From assembly GCF_021390495.1 (NCBI RefSeq), contig NZ_JAJEJP010000003.1, positions 496,001 to 560,000 on the forward strand: a stretch of DNA of 64,000 bases. The letters run 5' to 3'. Of the stretch, positions 8,650 through 16,734 are shown piece after piece (position 1 is the stretch's first letter; every line of letters begins with the position of its first letter). This DNA is from Paraburkholderia sp. ZP32-5 (GTDB taxonomy: Bacteria; Pseudomonadota; Gammaproteobacteria; Burkholderiales; Burkholderiaceae). The notes beneath the pieces are model-generated. The model did no database searches. It was given only the letters and a program-made list of their open reading frames with translations, and was not told the DNA's origin. The translations under genes and the position numbers were made by a program.

Positions 8650-8668
8650 GCTTAATGGACATCGACCT

Positions 8669-9370
8669 ATGAACAACGATCGTTACACTCATCCGGATGC
8701 TCGCGTCGTCGACGCGGTTATCCGTTCGCGCCGCGCTGTCAGAGCCTTCAGGCAGGACGCTATCGCGCGCGATGTCGTCGACCAGATTCTCGACGTCGCG
8801 CGCAATGCGCCCAGCAACGCGAATACGCAGCCATGGCGCGTCGATGTGCTTGCCGGCCGCGAAAAAGCCGCGCTCAGCGAAGTACTGCGACGTGCTCATG
8901 ACGAAGACCTGCATCCGCCGCTCAAGTATCTGCCGGACCTGTTGCCCGACACGTTGCGCACGAGGCAGGAGTCGTTCGGCGCAACCTATTACGGCGCGCT
9001 CGGTGTGCCGAAGGAAGACTTCCAGCAACGTGCGCGCGTGACCGCCCGCAACTTCGACTTTTTCGGCGCACCAGTCGGGCTGATTTTCTCGATCGACTCG
9101 ACGTTGACGAAGTTCAGTTGGCTCGACTACGGCATCTTCCTTCAGACCGTGATGATGGCCGCGCGAGCGGTGGGTCTGGATACATGTCCGCAGGTGTCGT
9201 TTGCGCGATTTCAGAATGTGATCGCGGAGCACCTCGAACTTCCGTCGGGATTCGAGGTTGTGTGTGGCATGAGTCTGGGGTTGTCCGATTGCGATTCGCC
9301 GGTCGGCAGCCTCGAAATGAAGCGCGAGCCGGTGCAGAACTTCGCACGGTTCCGGGGATTCGAGTCGTAG
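8669..9370 (+). CDS. pnbA: Nitroreductase family protein (candidate 4-nitrobenzoate reductase)
   Basis: A 233-residue FMN-dependent nitroreductase: RSRRAVRAFRQDAI near residue 20 and APSNANTQPWRVDVL near residue 50 are the FMN-binding signatures, and VGLDTCPQVSFARF near residue 170 is the C-terminal flavin contact. The length and the YYGALGVPKEDFQQRARVTARNF block resemble the PnbA/NbaA-type aromatic nitroreductases rather than NfsA. The expected reaction is NAD(P)H-dependent reduction of 4-nitrobenzoate to 4-hydroxylaminobenzoate, which the divergent PnbB-like lyase turns into protocatechuate. Function rests on family and pairing. Confidence 0.75.
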   Translation: MNNDRYTHPDARVVDAVIRSRRAVRAFRQDAIARDVVDQILDVARNAPSNANTQPWRVDVLAGREKAALSEVLRRAHDEDLHPPLKYLPDLLPDTLRTRQESFGATYYGALGVPKEDFQQRARVTARNFDFFGAPVGLIFSIDSTLTKFSWLDYGIFLQTVMMAARAVGLDTCPQVSFARFQNVIAEHLELPSGFEVVCGMSLGLSDCDSPVGSLEMKREPVQNFARFRGFES

Positions 9371-9443
9371 CGCGACGGCATGCGCGGCGCTGATGGCGAG
9401 GCCCTCATCGAGAGCCCCTAAGGCCGCGCCTTTGTGTTCCCTT

Positions 9444-10460
9444 TTAGCCCATCGTCAACACGACCCTGAAACGCGCGTGGCCGCTCATCATCCGGTCGTA
9501 CGCTTGCGCCGCATCGGCGAGCGGAAATTTTTCGATCATCGGCTTGACGCCGCTGAGCGCGCTGAACGCAAGCGTGTCCTGCGAATCGGCCGAGGTGCCC
9601 GACGGCCAGCCTTGCACCGAATTGCGTCCCATGATGAATTGCGCGATCGGCACTTCAACCGGCTCTTCCGAAATGCCGACCATCATCATCTTGCCGTTGA
9701 GCCCGAGACCGCCGAGCGCGGCGCTCATCGCCTTGCCGCTCGTCACCGTGGCGAGAATCAGCTTTGCGCCGCCCAGCGCCTGCAGTTTCTCGGCGACGTT
9801 TTCCGCTTTGCTGTCGATATAGTGATGCGCGCCCAATTGCTCGGCGAGCGGCGCCTTGTCCTGACCACGCGCGATGGCCACCGTGCGAAAGCCCATCTTG
9901 CGCGCGAACTGCACGCCGAGATGGCCAAGACCGCCGATACCGAGAATCGCCACCACGTCGCCGCCGCGCGCGCCGCTATTGCGTAGCGCGTTGAACGTCG
10001 TAATGCCCGCGCAAAGCAGAGGCGCGGCGTCGACATCGGACAGATCATCGGGAATTCGCGCCAACGCCTCGACGGGCGCTACCATGTATTCGGCGTAACC
10101 GCCGTCGTAGCTGATGCCGGGAATCAGCGCGTATTTGCATAGCACGAAGTCGCCCTGGCGGCAGTGTTCGCATTTGCCGCAATGTCCGCCGTGCCAGCCC
10201 ACACCGACACGCTGCCCCACCTGCCAGCCGTCGACATCCGCGCCGACGGAATCGATCACGCCCGCGATTTCGTGGCCGGGCACGCGTGGATAGGTCAGAC
10301 CAGGCCACGCGCCTTCCTTGGTCAGCATATCGCTGTGACAGATGCCGCAGGCCTGAATCCTGATCCGCACGTGACCTTCGCCGGCTTCGGGCACGTCGCG
10401 CTCGACGACTTCGAGCGGACCGCCGGCCTGTTTCACTTCGATCGCTTTCATTTTGCGCAT
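9444..10460 (-). CDS. Zinc-dependent alcohol dehydrogenase (MDR family)
   Basis: A 338-residue medium-chain dehydrogenase starting MRKMKAIEVKQAGG, with GGAAGGAA just upstream on the minus strand. Catalytic zinc ligands are in ACGICHSDML and PGHEIAGV; the structural zinc Cys quartet is CGKCEHCRQGDFVLC. The NAD(P) motif is ILGIGGLGHLGVQFARKMG. It resembles the AdhA/AdhP class that oxidises simple primary alcohols or reduces aldehydes; substrate unknown. The open frame continues far upstream of the chosen start, but the family begins here. It is divergent from the MFS gene. Confidence 0.9.
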   Translation of the reverse strand: MRKMKAIEVKQAGGPLEVVERDVPEAGEGHVRIRIQACGICHSDMLTKEGAWPGLTYPRVPGHEIAGVIDSVGADVDGWQVGQRVGVGWHGGHCGKCEHCRQGDFVLCKYALIPGISYDGGYAEYMVAPVEALARIPDDLSDVDAAPLLCAGITTFNALRNSGARGGDVVAILGIGGLGHLGVQFARKMGFRTVAIARGQDKAPLAEQLGAHHYIDSKAENVAEKLQALGGAKLILATVTSGKAMSAALGGLGLNGKMMMVGISEEPVEVPIAQFIMGRNSVQGWPSGTSADSQDTLAFSALSGVKPMIEKFPLADAAQAYDRMMSGHARFRVVLTMG

Positions 10461-10769
10461 GATGTTCTTCCTTTCCAGTGGTGAGCGGGACAAGAGGGGA
10501 ACACGGGCCGCGTGGGTGAATATTCGAGCGGGAAAACCGGCGCGGCTTGGGACGAAACCAGCACATGATAGTCCGTTCCCGTTCGGCATGCGGACCGAAG
10601 CAAACTTGCTTTTTATTTCGATTGATATAGAATCAACCAGATATTGTATCCGTCGATATAAAACGATTGGTCTAGTGAAACCGCAGGTGAACCGTCGGTG
10701 TTCGCGGGCCTTTGTGCGCAAGCGCGCGCCGTCAATCGCAACATCGGTTGCAAGAGTCAGGAACCCGTC
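10461..10769. other. AT-rich divergent intergenic region
   Basis: About 309 bp without a gene between the alcohol dehydrogenase and the MFS transporter. The part from 10600 to 10680 is clearly AT-rich compared with its neighbours and contains TTGAT-N5-ATCAA (10622-10636). Promoters in both directions are expected here; none can be placed with confidence. Confidence 0.45.
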
Positions 10770-12044
10770 ATGTCCACTCAATCTCCAGCGCTCGGTGTGC
10801 TCGACACGCAAACGTTCGATTCGCGCGCCGTCTACGCGACGGTGGCCGGATTCTGCGGCAGCCTCGTCGCGATCGGCCTTGCGCGCTTCGCATACACGCC
10901 GCTGATTCCTTCGCTGATCCAGGCGCACTGGTTTTCGGCGTCGCAGTCGGTCACGCTCGGCGCGGCCAACTTCGTCGGGTATCTGATCGGCGCGATGCTC
11001 GGGCGCCCGATCGCGCATCGGTTCACGAGTCAGCACACGCTGCGCTGGATGATGCTCGCGGCTTCCGTCGCGTTCGTTGCCTGTGCATTTCCGTTGTCGC
11101 TGTCGTGGTTTTTCGTGTGGCGCCTGACGTCGGGCGTGGCGGGCGGCGTGATCATGGTGCTGGTCGCGACGTCGATCCTGCCGCATATTCCCATCGCTCG
11201 CCGCGGCTTCGTCAGCGGGATGATCTTCGTTGGACTGGGGGTCGGTATCGCGGCGTCCGGTACCGTGATTCCATGGCTGATGCAATTCGGGCTGCGCACC
11301 ACGTGGCTGGGACTGGGTGCGCTGTCGCTGGTGCTGACCGCGATCAGTTGGGCGGGTTGGCCACGTGACGACGTGTACACCGTCATACCGCAAACGGATG
11401 AACCGGCGGCGCCCACGCACGGCGATGCGGCGCGTACCGCCGGCACGCTGCGGCTGCTATATGCGCAATACGCGGCCAATGCGCTCGGCCTCGTGCCGGC
11501 GATGGTGCTGCTCGTCGACTACGTCGCGCGCGGACTGCATCAGGGTGCGGGCAGCGGTGCTCACTATTGGGTGTTGTACGGCGTGGGATCGGTGATTGGG
11601 CCGCTCGTGTGCGGGCAACTTGGTGATCGCATCGGCTTCAAGGCGACGTGGCGCATCGCGCTGTTCGTGCAGATCGTAGCGGCGGCGCTGCTGACGTTCA
11701 TCGGTCATTCGGCAGCGCTGGTCGTCGCTACGTTCGTGACCGGTGCATTGACCTGCGGCATCGTGCCGACGATGCTCGGCCGTATCCGTGAGGTGCTCGC
11801 GCACGATCATCACGCGCAGCGGGCCGCATGGAGCCGCGCGACTACGTCGTTTGCGCTTTTCCAGGCGCTCGGCGGCTACGCGTACTCGTTTCTGTTCGCG
11901 CATTCGGGCGAAAACTACGTATTGATCTTCGGATGCGGGATGGCGGCACTAACTGTGGCCTTCGTCGCTGATTTTGTCGTTCGTTTCAGGACGCAACCGG
12001 TGGTGCAGGCTCAGTCCAGCTACGAGGAAAGGGCATTAAATTAA
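10770..12044 (+). CDS. YbfB/YjiJ family MFS transporter
   Basis: A 424-residue inner-membrane protein starting MSTQSPALGVLD; the in-frame start at 10698 would add 24 residues before the usual family start. About 12 hydrophobic segments are visible, beginning with VAGFCGSLVAIGLARFAYTPLIP, the hallmark first segment of the YbfB/YjiJ group, and a central loop near residues 205-225. Substrates of this group are mostly unknown. It sits between an alcohol dehydrogenase (divergent) and a TetR gene (convergent). No functional link can be shown. Confidence 0.85.
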   Translation: MSTQSPALGVLDTQTFDSRAVYATVAGFCGSLVAIGLARFAYTPLIPSLIQAHWFSASQSVTLGAANFVGYLIGAMLGRPIAHRFTSQHTLRWMMLAASVAFVACAFPLSLSWFFVWRLTSGVAGGVIMVLVATSILPHIPIARRGFVSGMIFVGLGVGIAASGTVIPWLMQFGLRTTWLGLGALSLVLTAISWAGWPRDDVYTVIPQTDEPAAPTHGDAARTAGTLRLLYAQYAANALGLVPAMVLLVDYVARGLHQGAGSGAHYWVLYGVGSVIGPLVCGQLGDRIGFKATWRIALFVQIVAAALLTFIGHSAALVVATFVTGALTCGIVPTMLGRIREVLAHDHHAQRAAWSRATTSFALFQALGGYAYSFLFAHSGENYVLIFGCGMAALTVAFVADFVVRFRTQPVVQAQSSYEERALN

Positions 12045-12196
12045 ACGTTAAGCGGGCGTTTTCTGATTACCGGCGCTAGTAAGGGATTGGACGCGCGCTG
12101 GGCGAACGCCTTGGGCAGCGTCCATTGCTTTTCTGCTGGATGAGGAGGTGAGTTTTATCGTCGGGCTGACACTGTTTCGAGTTCCGGTTCCGGCGA

Positions 12197-12799
12197 TTAC
12201 TCGCCGGCCACCGGCAGCAGCCCCAGTTGTATCAACGCCGGCGTAACGGCCCGCACCTGCCAGTCCCGATCGGGATGCACACGCGCGAGCACACGCAATC
12301 CCAGCAGCACCGCGAGCAGGTGCTGCGCCACATCGGTCGCCGCAATCTGTGTGGTGATTTCGCCGCTGTTTTTCCCGCCTTCGACGCAGCGCAGAAAGAA
12401 GTCTCGTATCTGCGTCAGCTCCGCCGTGATCGCGGCTTTCAATTCGCTATCGCCAGGCGCGGCTTCGAGCGCCGAATTCACCATCAGACAGCCCCGTTGC
12501 GCGTCGTCGTCGAGCGCGCGCTGCACCGTTTCGGCAAAGAACGCGGTAATCGCCGCACCGGGCGTATAGGACCCCTCCGCCCGTGCGATACGGTCGCGCA
12601 GCGTGGTATCGAGGTAGTAGTCGAGGGCGCGCAGAAACAGTCCGCGCTTGTCGCCGAACGCGTTGTAAAGGCTCGGCTGCGTCAGGCCGGTCGCCTTGAC
12701 CAGATCGCGCGTCGACGTGGCTTCGTAGCCGCGCGCCCAGAAGGCACCGCATGCCGCTTCCAGCACGCTGATTTCATCGAATTGGCGCGGACGGCCCAT
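12197..12799 (-). CDS. TetR/AcrR family regulator
   Basis: A 200-residue repressor. The N-terminal helix-turn-helix is ATSTRDLVKATGLTQPSLYNAFGDKRGLF (residues 26-54 region), as in the AcrR/NemR-like group, followed by a helical ligand domain with Cys at QRGCLMVNSALE. It is divergent from the DHA2 exporter gene, with 246 bp between the starts, so that exporter or its own gene is a plausible target. A strong sigma-70-like promoter (TTGATA at 12884, TATATT at 12907) points away from it toward the exporter. Confidence 0.88.
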   Translation of the reverse strand: MGRPRQFDEISVLEAACGAFWARGYEATSTRDLVKATGLTQPSLYNAFGDKRGLFLRALDYYLDTTLRDRIARAEGSYTPGAAITAFFAETVQRALDDDAQRGCLMVNSALEAAPGDSELKAAITAELTQIRDFFLRCVEGGKNSGEITTQIAATDVAQHLLAVLLGLRVLARVHPDRDWQVRAVTPALIQLGLLPVAGE

Positions 12800-12883
12800 G
12801 TGTCGCTCCGGGGTAAGGGTGAAACCGTAATTTTAGATCAAGTGATACGGAATGTCCTGACGACAGTGCGCGCGAAGAAAAAC

Positions 12884-12912
12884 TTGATATTCACTGCAAA
12901 GTCAAATATATT
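12884..12912 (+). promoter_or_regulatory. Candidate sigma-70 promoter upstream of the exporter gene
   Basis: TTGATA (12884-12889), a 17-nt spacer and TATATT (12907-12912). It points toward the DHA2 transporter gene and lies upstream of a second promoter that contains the dyad operator. Confidence 0.45.
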
Positions 12913-12984
12913 CCGAGTCAGGAATTTGCGTCGGCGTATCTGATCCGGAGCAGGGCGGTCACATAGGTGGTGTCCGCCCATATT

Positions 12985-13014
12985 TTGAGCCATATATCTG
13001 ATAAATCAGATATT
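12985..13014 (+). promoter_or_regulatory. Promoter with MarR-type operator, DHA2 exporter gene
   Basis: TTGAGC (12985-12990), an 18-nt spacer and GATATT (13009-13014). Between them lies the dyad TATCTGA-TAAA-TCAGATA (12995-13012), with perfect 7-bp arms (8 bp when extended to 12994-13013). The same half-site and spacing recur before the marR gene and the outer-membrane gene of this cluster, so it is probably the MarR operator. Confidence 0.65.
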
Positions 13015-13045
13015 GAGTATTTAGCGAAATTCAGCGGGAGTGAAG

Positions 13046-14617
13046 ATGAAGCCATCCAGTCCAGCCGGCGTGCCCATTCCTCTTACCGGCGCGCGCTTCA
13101 TGATCGGCACGTTCGCAGTCGCGCTCGCGACGTTCATGAACGTGCTCGATTCGTCGATCGCCAACGTCGCGATCCCCACTTTGTCGGGCAACCTCGGCGT
13201 GTCGGTCGACGAGGGCACGTGGGTGATCACGTTGTTCTCGGCCGCCAATGCAGTGTCGATCCCTCTGACCGGCTGGCTGACCCAACGCGTCGGCCAGGTG
13301 CGCCTGTTCGTGGGGGCGATTCTGCTGTTCGTGCTGTCGTCCGCCGCGTGTGGGCTCGCGCCGAACCTGCCGGTGCTGCTTGTCGCTCGTATCGTGCAGG
13401 GCGCGGTGGCCGGGCCGCTAGTACCGCTTTCGCAGGCACTGTTGCTGGCCTCTTTTCCAAAGCAGAAAAGCTCGAGCGCGCTGGCGCTATGGGCGATGAC
13501 CGCGACGGTCGGCCCGATCGCGGGGCCGGCGCTGGGCGGCTGGATCACCGACAGCTATAGCTGGTCGTGGATTTTCTACATCAACGTGCCGGTTGGACTG
13601 TTCGCCGCGGGCGCGATCTGGGCGATCTACCGCGACCGCGAGACGCCCGCGCGAAAGCTGCCGCTCGACAAGGTCGGTCTGTTCTCGCTGATCGTCTGGG
13701 TGGGCGCGTTCCAGGTCATGCTGGACAAGGGCAAGGATCTCGACTGGTTCGACTCGCCGGTGATCTGGACGCTCGGCATCGTCGCGCTGATCGCCTTCGC
13801 GTTCTTCGTGATCTGGGAGTTGACTCACGATAAGCCCGTGATCGATCTGCGACTCTTTCAGGGCCGCAACTTCCTGGGCGGGACGGTGGCCATTTCGGTC
13901 GCTTATGCGGTGTTTTTCGCCAACCTCGTGATCTTGCCGCAGTGGATCCAGGGCTCGCTCGGCTACCGCGCGGTGGATGCCGGACTCGTCACGGCGCCGC
14001 TCGGCATCTTCGCGGTGCTGCTCGCGCCGGTGCTCGGCAAGCTGATGCCGCGTTCGGACATGCGCGTGCTCGCGACGCTTGCGTTCCTCGGCTTTGCCGG
14101 CGTGTTCCTGCTGCGCTCGCATTACACCACCGACGTAGACCGCTTCACGCTCGTATTGCCGACCTTGCTGCAAGGCATTCCGACCGCGCTGTTCTTCACC
14201 CCGCTGACGGCGATCATTCTTTCGGGTTTGCCGCCGGAGAAAATCCCGTCTGCAGCGGGCCTGTCGAACTTCGTACGGATCTTCGCGGGCGCAGTCGGCA
14301 CCTCGCTGATCAGCACCGGATGGAACGACCGTACGATTTTGCATCACGCTCGTCTCGTCGAGCAGGCGAGCGTCAACAACCCGACCTTCGTCGACGCGCT
14401 CGGCAATCTTCAGACCACGCTCGATGCGAGCACGCCGAAGGCGCTCGCGTTCTTCGAGCATTCGCTCGACGCGCAGGCCACGATGCTGGGCCTGAACGAC
14501 ATCTTCTGGCTGTCGGCCGTGATCTTTATCGTGATCGTGCCGTTGATCTGGGTGACCCGGCCGGCGAAAGGCGGTGCCGGCGGTGCCGGCGGTGCGGCCA
14601 GCGTGGCGGGGCACTGA
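13046..14617 (+). CDS. DHA2 family MFS exporter (EmrB-like)
   Basis: A 523-residue drug:H+ antiporter with about 14 membrane segments. It starts MKPSSPAGVPIPLTG; a GTG two codons upstream is possible, but GGGAG spaces better to this ATG. FMNVLDSSIANVAIPTL and the following VDEGTWVITLFSAANAVSIP are the first-segment signatures of the EmrB/QacA group. With the HlyD-type adaptor and NodT-type outer-membrane factor encoded downstream it would form a tripartite pump spanning both membranes. The Gly/Ala-rich tail (GGAGGAGGAA) is low complexity. The substrate is unknown; a MarR gene inside the cluster suggests a phenolic or lipophilic acid. Confidence 0.9.
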   Translation: MKPSSPAGVPIPLTGARFMIGTFAVALATFMNVLDSSIANVAIPTLSGNLGVSVDEGTWVITLFSAANAVSIPLTGWLTQRVGQVRLFVGAILLFVLSSAACGLAPNLPVLLVARIVQGAVAGPLVPLSQALLLASFPKQKSSSALALWAMTATVGPIAGPALGGWITDSYSWSWIFYINVPVGLFAAGAIWAIYRDRETPARKLPLDKVGLFSLIVWVGAFQVMLDKGKDLDWFDSPVIWTLGIVALIAFAFFVIWELTHDKPVIDLRLFQGRNFLGGTVAISVAYAVFFANLVILPQWIQGSLGYRAVDAGLVTAPLGIFAVLLAPVLGKLMPRSDMRVLATLAFLGFAGVFLLRSHYTTDVDRFTLVLPTLLQGIPTALFFTPLTAIILSGLPPEKIPSAAGLSNFVRIFAGAVGTSLISTGWNDRTILHHARLVEQASVNNPTFVDALGNLQTTLDASTPKALAFFEHSLDAQATMLGLNDIFWLSAVIFIVIVPLIWVTRPAKGGAGGAGGAASVAGH

Positions 14618-14625
14618 AACCCGCC

Positions 14626-14663
14626 TTGACTTTATCTGACTGTGCAGCTATTGTTAAAGTCAA
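14626..14663 (+). promoter_or_regulatory. marR promoter with dyad operators
   Basis: TTGACT (14626-14631), 17 nt, TATTGT (14649-14654). A degenerate copy of the cluster operator, TATCTGA-CTGT-GCAGCTA, spans 14633-14650 (second arm 5 of 7). A separate inverted repeat, TTGACTTTA (14626-14634) and TAAAGTCAA (14655-14663), brackets the promoter. Autoregulation of marR is the likely meaning. Confidence 0.55.
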
Positions 14664-14680
14664 TCATGACGGAGCACGCG

Positions 14681-15118
14681 ATGAATCACTATACCTCGGC
14701 CAATTTCAGCATGACCCAGAGCATCGGGTTCGCGCTGACCAAGGCTCGCAATCTTGTCGCAGCGGAAGTCGACACAGCGCTGAAGGATCTGGACATTTCC
14801 AGCCAGCAAATGGGCATCGTGCTGTCGCTGCAGCGCGGCATCGCGACCACGCCGTTCGAACTGTCGAAGCTGCTGGGCATCGATACCGGCCTGATGACGC
14901 GCATGCTCGACAAGCTGGAGACCAAGGGGTTGCTTGCGCGTTCGCGCAGCGTCGAAGACCGCCGCGTGGTCAATCTGCATCTGACTCGCAAAGGCGAGCA
15001 GGTGGCCGCGCAGATTCCCGGCATCGTACCGCCTGTGCTCAATGCGCGGCTGCGTAACTTCAGCCGCGCCGAGTTCGAGGAATTGAAGCGGCTGTTGGCG
15101 AAGTTCATCGGCGAGTGA
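14681..15118 (+). CDS. MarR family regulator
   Basis: A 145-residue regulator. The start MNHYTSANFSMTQSIG is preceded by GGAG; in-frame starts at 14642 and 14666 lack a ribosome site and overlap the promoter. The winged helix is visible as ATTPFELSKLLGIDTGLMTRMLDKLETKGLLARSRSVEDRRVV, with the wing residues R-S-x-x-D-R-R of MarR proteins. It lies between the inner-membrane and outer-membrane pump genes, and matching dyads occur before all three genes. It is therefore the likely repressor of the exporter, relieved by an aromatic ligand. Confidence 0.9.
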   Translation: MNHYTSANFSMTQSIGFALTKARNLVAAEVDTALKDLDISSQQMGIVLSLQRGIATTPFELSKLLGIDTGLMTRMLDKLETKGLLARSRSVEDRRVVNLHLTRKGEQVAAQIPGIVPPVLNARLRNFSRAEFEELKRLLAKFIGE

Positions 15119-15134
15119 TCGGCACTGATCGATG

Positions 15135-15162
15135 GCGAGGTGAAGTGCGCCTCGCTTTTTTT
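15135..15162 (+). terminator. Rho-independent terminator after marR
   Basis: GCGAGG (15135-15140) pairs with CCTCGC (15150-15155) across a 9-nt loop, followed by seven T (15156-15162). It separates marR from the outer-membrane factor gene, which therefore needs its own promoter. Confidence 0.75.
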
Positions 15163-15190
15163 GAACTAATTATCTGACGAGTCAGAAAAT
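15161..15190 (+). promoter_or_regulatory. Promoter with MarR-type operator, outer-membrane factor gene
   Basis: TTGAAC (15161-15166), 18 nt, GAAAAT (15185-15190). The dyad TATCTGA-CGAG-TCAGAAA (15171-15188) lies exactly 10 nt after the start of the -35 box, the same offset as in the DHA2 promoter. The -10 hexamer overlaps the first possible ATG (15189), which bears on the choice of start. Confidence 0.55.
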
Positions 15191-16679
15191 GAAAACTCAG
15201 AATTCAACATCGATCCGGCCGATCCGTGTGGTCAGGCTCGCGATGTCGGTGATGTGCGCCGCGATCGTCTCCGCCTGCGCAAACTATGCCGGCATTCATG
15301 ACGACCGGCAGATCGCGGCGCCGCAACAGTACCAGACGACGCAAAGCCTGCCCGCCGAAAGCGGTCACTGGCCGTCGGCCGACTGGGCGGATCAGTTCGG
15401 CGACGCGCAGTTGAAGGCACTGATCGCCGAGGCGCTCACGAGCAGTCCGACGATCGAACAGGCCCGCGCGCGTGTCGCGGCCGCCGAGGCATATGGAGAA
15501 ACAGCGAAGGCGGGCACGCTGCCGCGCGTCGATGCCGATTACTCGCTGACCCGCACGCAGTACAGCAGCACCGCGCTGATTCCGCCGCCGTATGCGGGCT
15601 CGTGGCAGACCGAAAACAAGGGCTTGCTCACTGCGTCCTACGACCTCGATCTGTGGGGCAAGAATCGCGAGGCACTGCGGGCCGCCGTTTCGCAGACCGA
15701 GGCGAGCCGCGCGGACGCGGAGATGGTGCGGCTCACGTTGAGCGAATCGATGGCGCGCGCGTATAACCGGCTCGCGCTGCAGTACGCGTTGCGCGACATC
15801 GCGCAGCAGGAGGTGACGCGCCGCGAGCAGATCGACCGCATCACCGCGGGCCGCATCGCAACCGGGCTCGATACCGAGGTCGAACGCAAGACCGCGCAGG
15901 CCGGACTGGCGACGAGCCGCGCCCGGCTCGCGGCGCTCGACGGCAACATCGTCACGACGCGCTATCAACTGGCCGCGCTGATGGGCGAAGGGCCCGACCG
16001 GGGACTCGCGATCGCGCGTCCGTCGCTCGGCACCGGCGACGACGTGCGTCTGCCGGACAACCTGCCCGCCGACCTCGTCAGCCGCCGGCCCGACATCGTC
16101 GCCGCGCGTTGGCGCGTGGATGCGCTCACGCACGAAGTGAAGGAAGCGAAGGCCGAGTTCTATCCCGACATCAACCTGAGCGCCGCGATCGGACTCGACG
16201 CGTTCGGCTTCGGTCGATTCCTGACGGCGGCGAGCCGCACCGTGAGCGCCGGTCCCGCGATTCATCTGCCGATCTTCGACGCCGGTGCGTTGCGCGCGCA
16301 ACTGAAAGGCCGCTACGCCGAATTCGATAAAGCGGTGGCCGGCTACAACCAGACGCTCGTCACCGCGCTCAGCGGGGTCGCCACGCAGCTTGCGCAGATC
16401 CGTTCGAGCGATGCGCAGCTCGCCGACTCGCAAGCCGCGCAACAGGCCGCGCGCGAGGCCGACGCGCTCGCCGTCACGCAATACAAGGCGGGACTCACGA
16501 ACCAGCTCACCGTGCTCAACGCCGACATGAACGCACTGGATGCGGACCAGGCGCTCGTGAGCCTGCAGATGAGCCGTCGCGACGACCAGATCGCGCTGGC
16601 TGCCGCGTTGGGCGGCGGCTATGTCGATACGTCGAACCCTGCCGTACCGCCAAGCCATTCCGTCGTCGCCGCGCGTTGA
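15189..16679 (+). CDS. Outer-membrane efflux lipoprotein, NodT/OprM type
   Basis: A protein of up to 496 residues in the TolC-like outer-membrane factor family. A lipoprotein signal ends in IVSAC (Cys30), so it is lipid-anchored. The repeated domain is seen in WADQFGDAQLKALIAEAL, GLLTASYDLDLWGKNREALR and LPADLVSRRPDIVAARWRVD, which are family signatures. It would be the exit duct for the DHA2/HlyD pump. The start is uncertain: the putative -10 box overlaps the ATG at 15189, so a GTG at 15228 (still leaving a full signal peptide) may be the true start. It is followed 55 bp later by the adaptor gene. Confidence 0.88.
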   Translation: MKTQNSTSIRPIRVVRLAMSVMCAAIVSACANYAGIHDDRQIAAPQQYQTTQSLPAESGHWPSADWADQFGDAQLKALIAEALTSSPTIEQARARVAAAEAYGETAKAGTLPRVDADYSLTRTQYSSTALIPPPYAGSWQTENKGLLTASYDLDLWGKNREALRAAVSQTEASRADAEMVRLTLSESMARAYNRLALQYALRDIAQQEVTRREQIDRITAGRIATGLDTEVERKTAQAGLATSRARLAALDGNIVTTRYQLAALMGEGPDRGLAIARPSLGTGDDVRLPDNLPADLVSRRPDIVAARWRVDALTHEVKEAKAEFYPDINLSAAIGLDAFGFGRFLTAASRTVSAGPAIHLPIFDAGALRAQLKGRYAEFDKAVAGYNQTLVTALSGVATQLAQIRSSDAQLADSQAAQQAAREADALAVTQYKAGLTNQLTVLNADMNALDADQALVSLQMSRRDDQIALAAALGGGYVDTSNPAVPPSHSVVAAR

Positions 16680-16734
16680 GCGGCGCGATTCGTTCAGCAC
16701 ACAGCGTCGAGCAAACCGATCAAGGAGCACGAAA

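Larger units (their letters stand above)
8232..8668. other. Divergent intergenic region, lyase / nitroreductase
   Basis: This 437-bp gap holds no credible gene. It contains a LysR-type inverted repeat (8369-8385), two adjacent small hairpins (GCCGC/GCGGC at 8545-8557 and GGGG/CCCC at 8561-8571) and a 16-bp perfect palindrome (8634-8649) 19 bp before the nitroreductase start. It should carry both divergent promoters. Confidence 0.6.

Noticed and set aside
9444..11420. A 658-codon open frame covering the alcohol dehydrogenase and extending 960 bp upstream
   Set aside because: The extension is antisense to the MFS gene, rich in Arg/His/Gln, and lacks any family pattern. The dehydrogenase family start and a ribosome site are at 10460.
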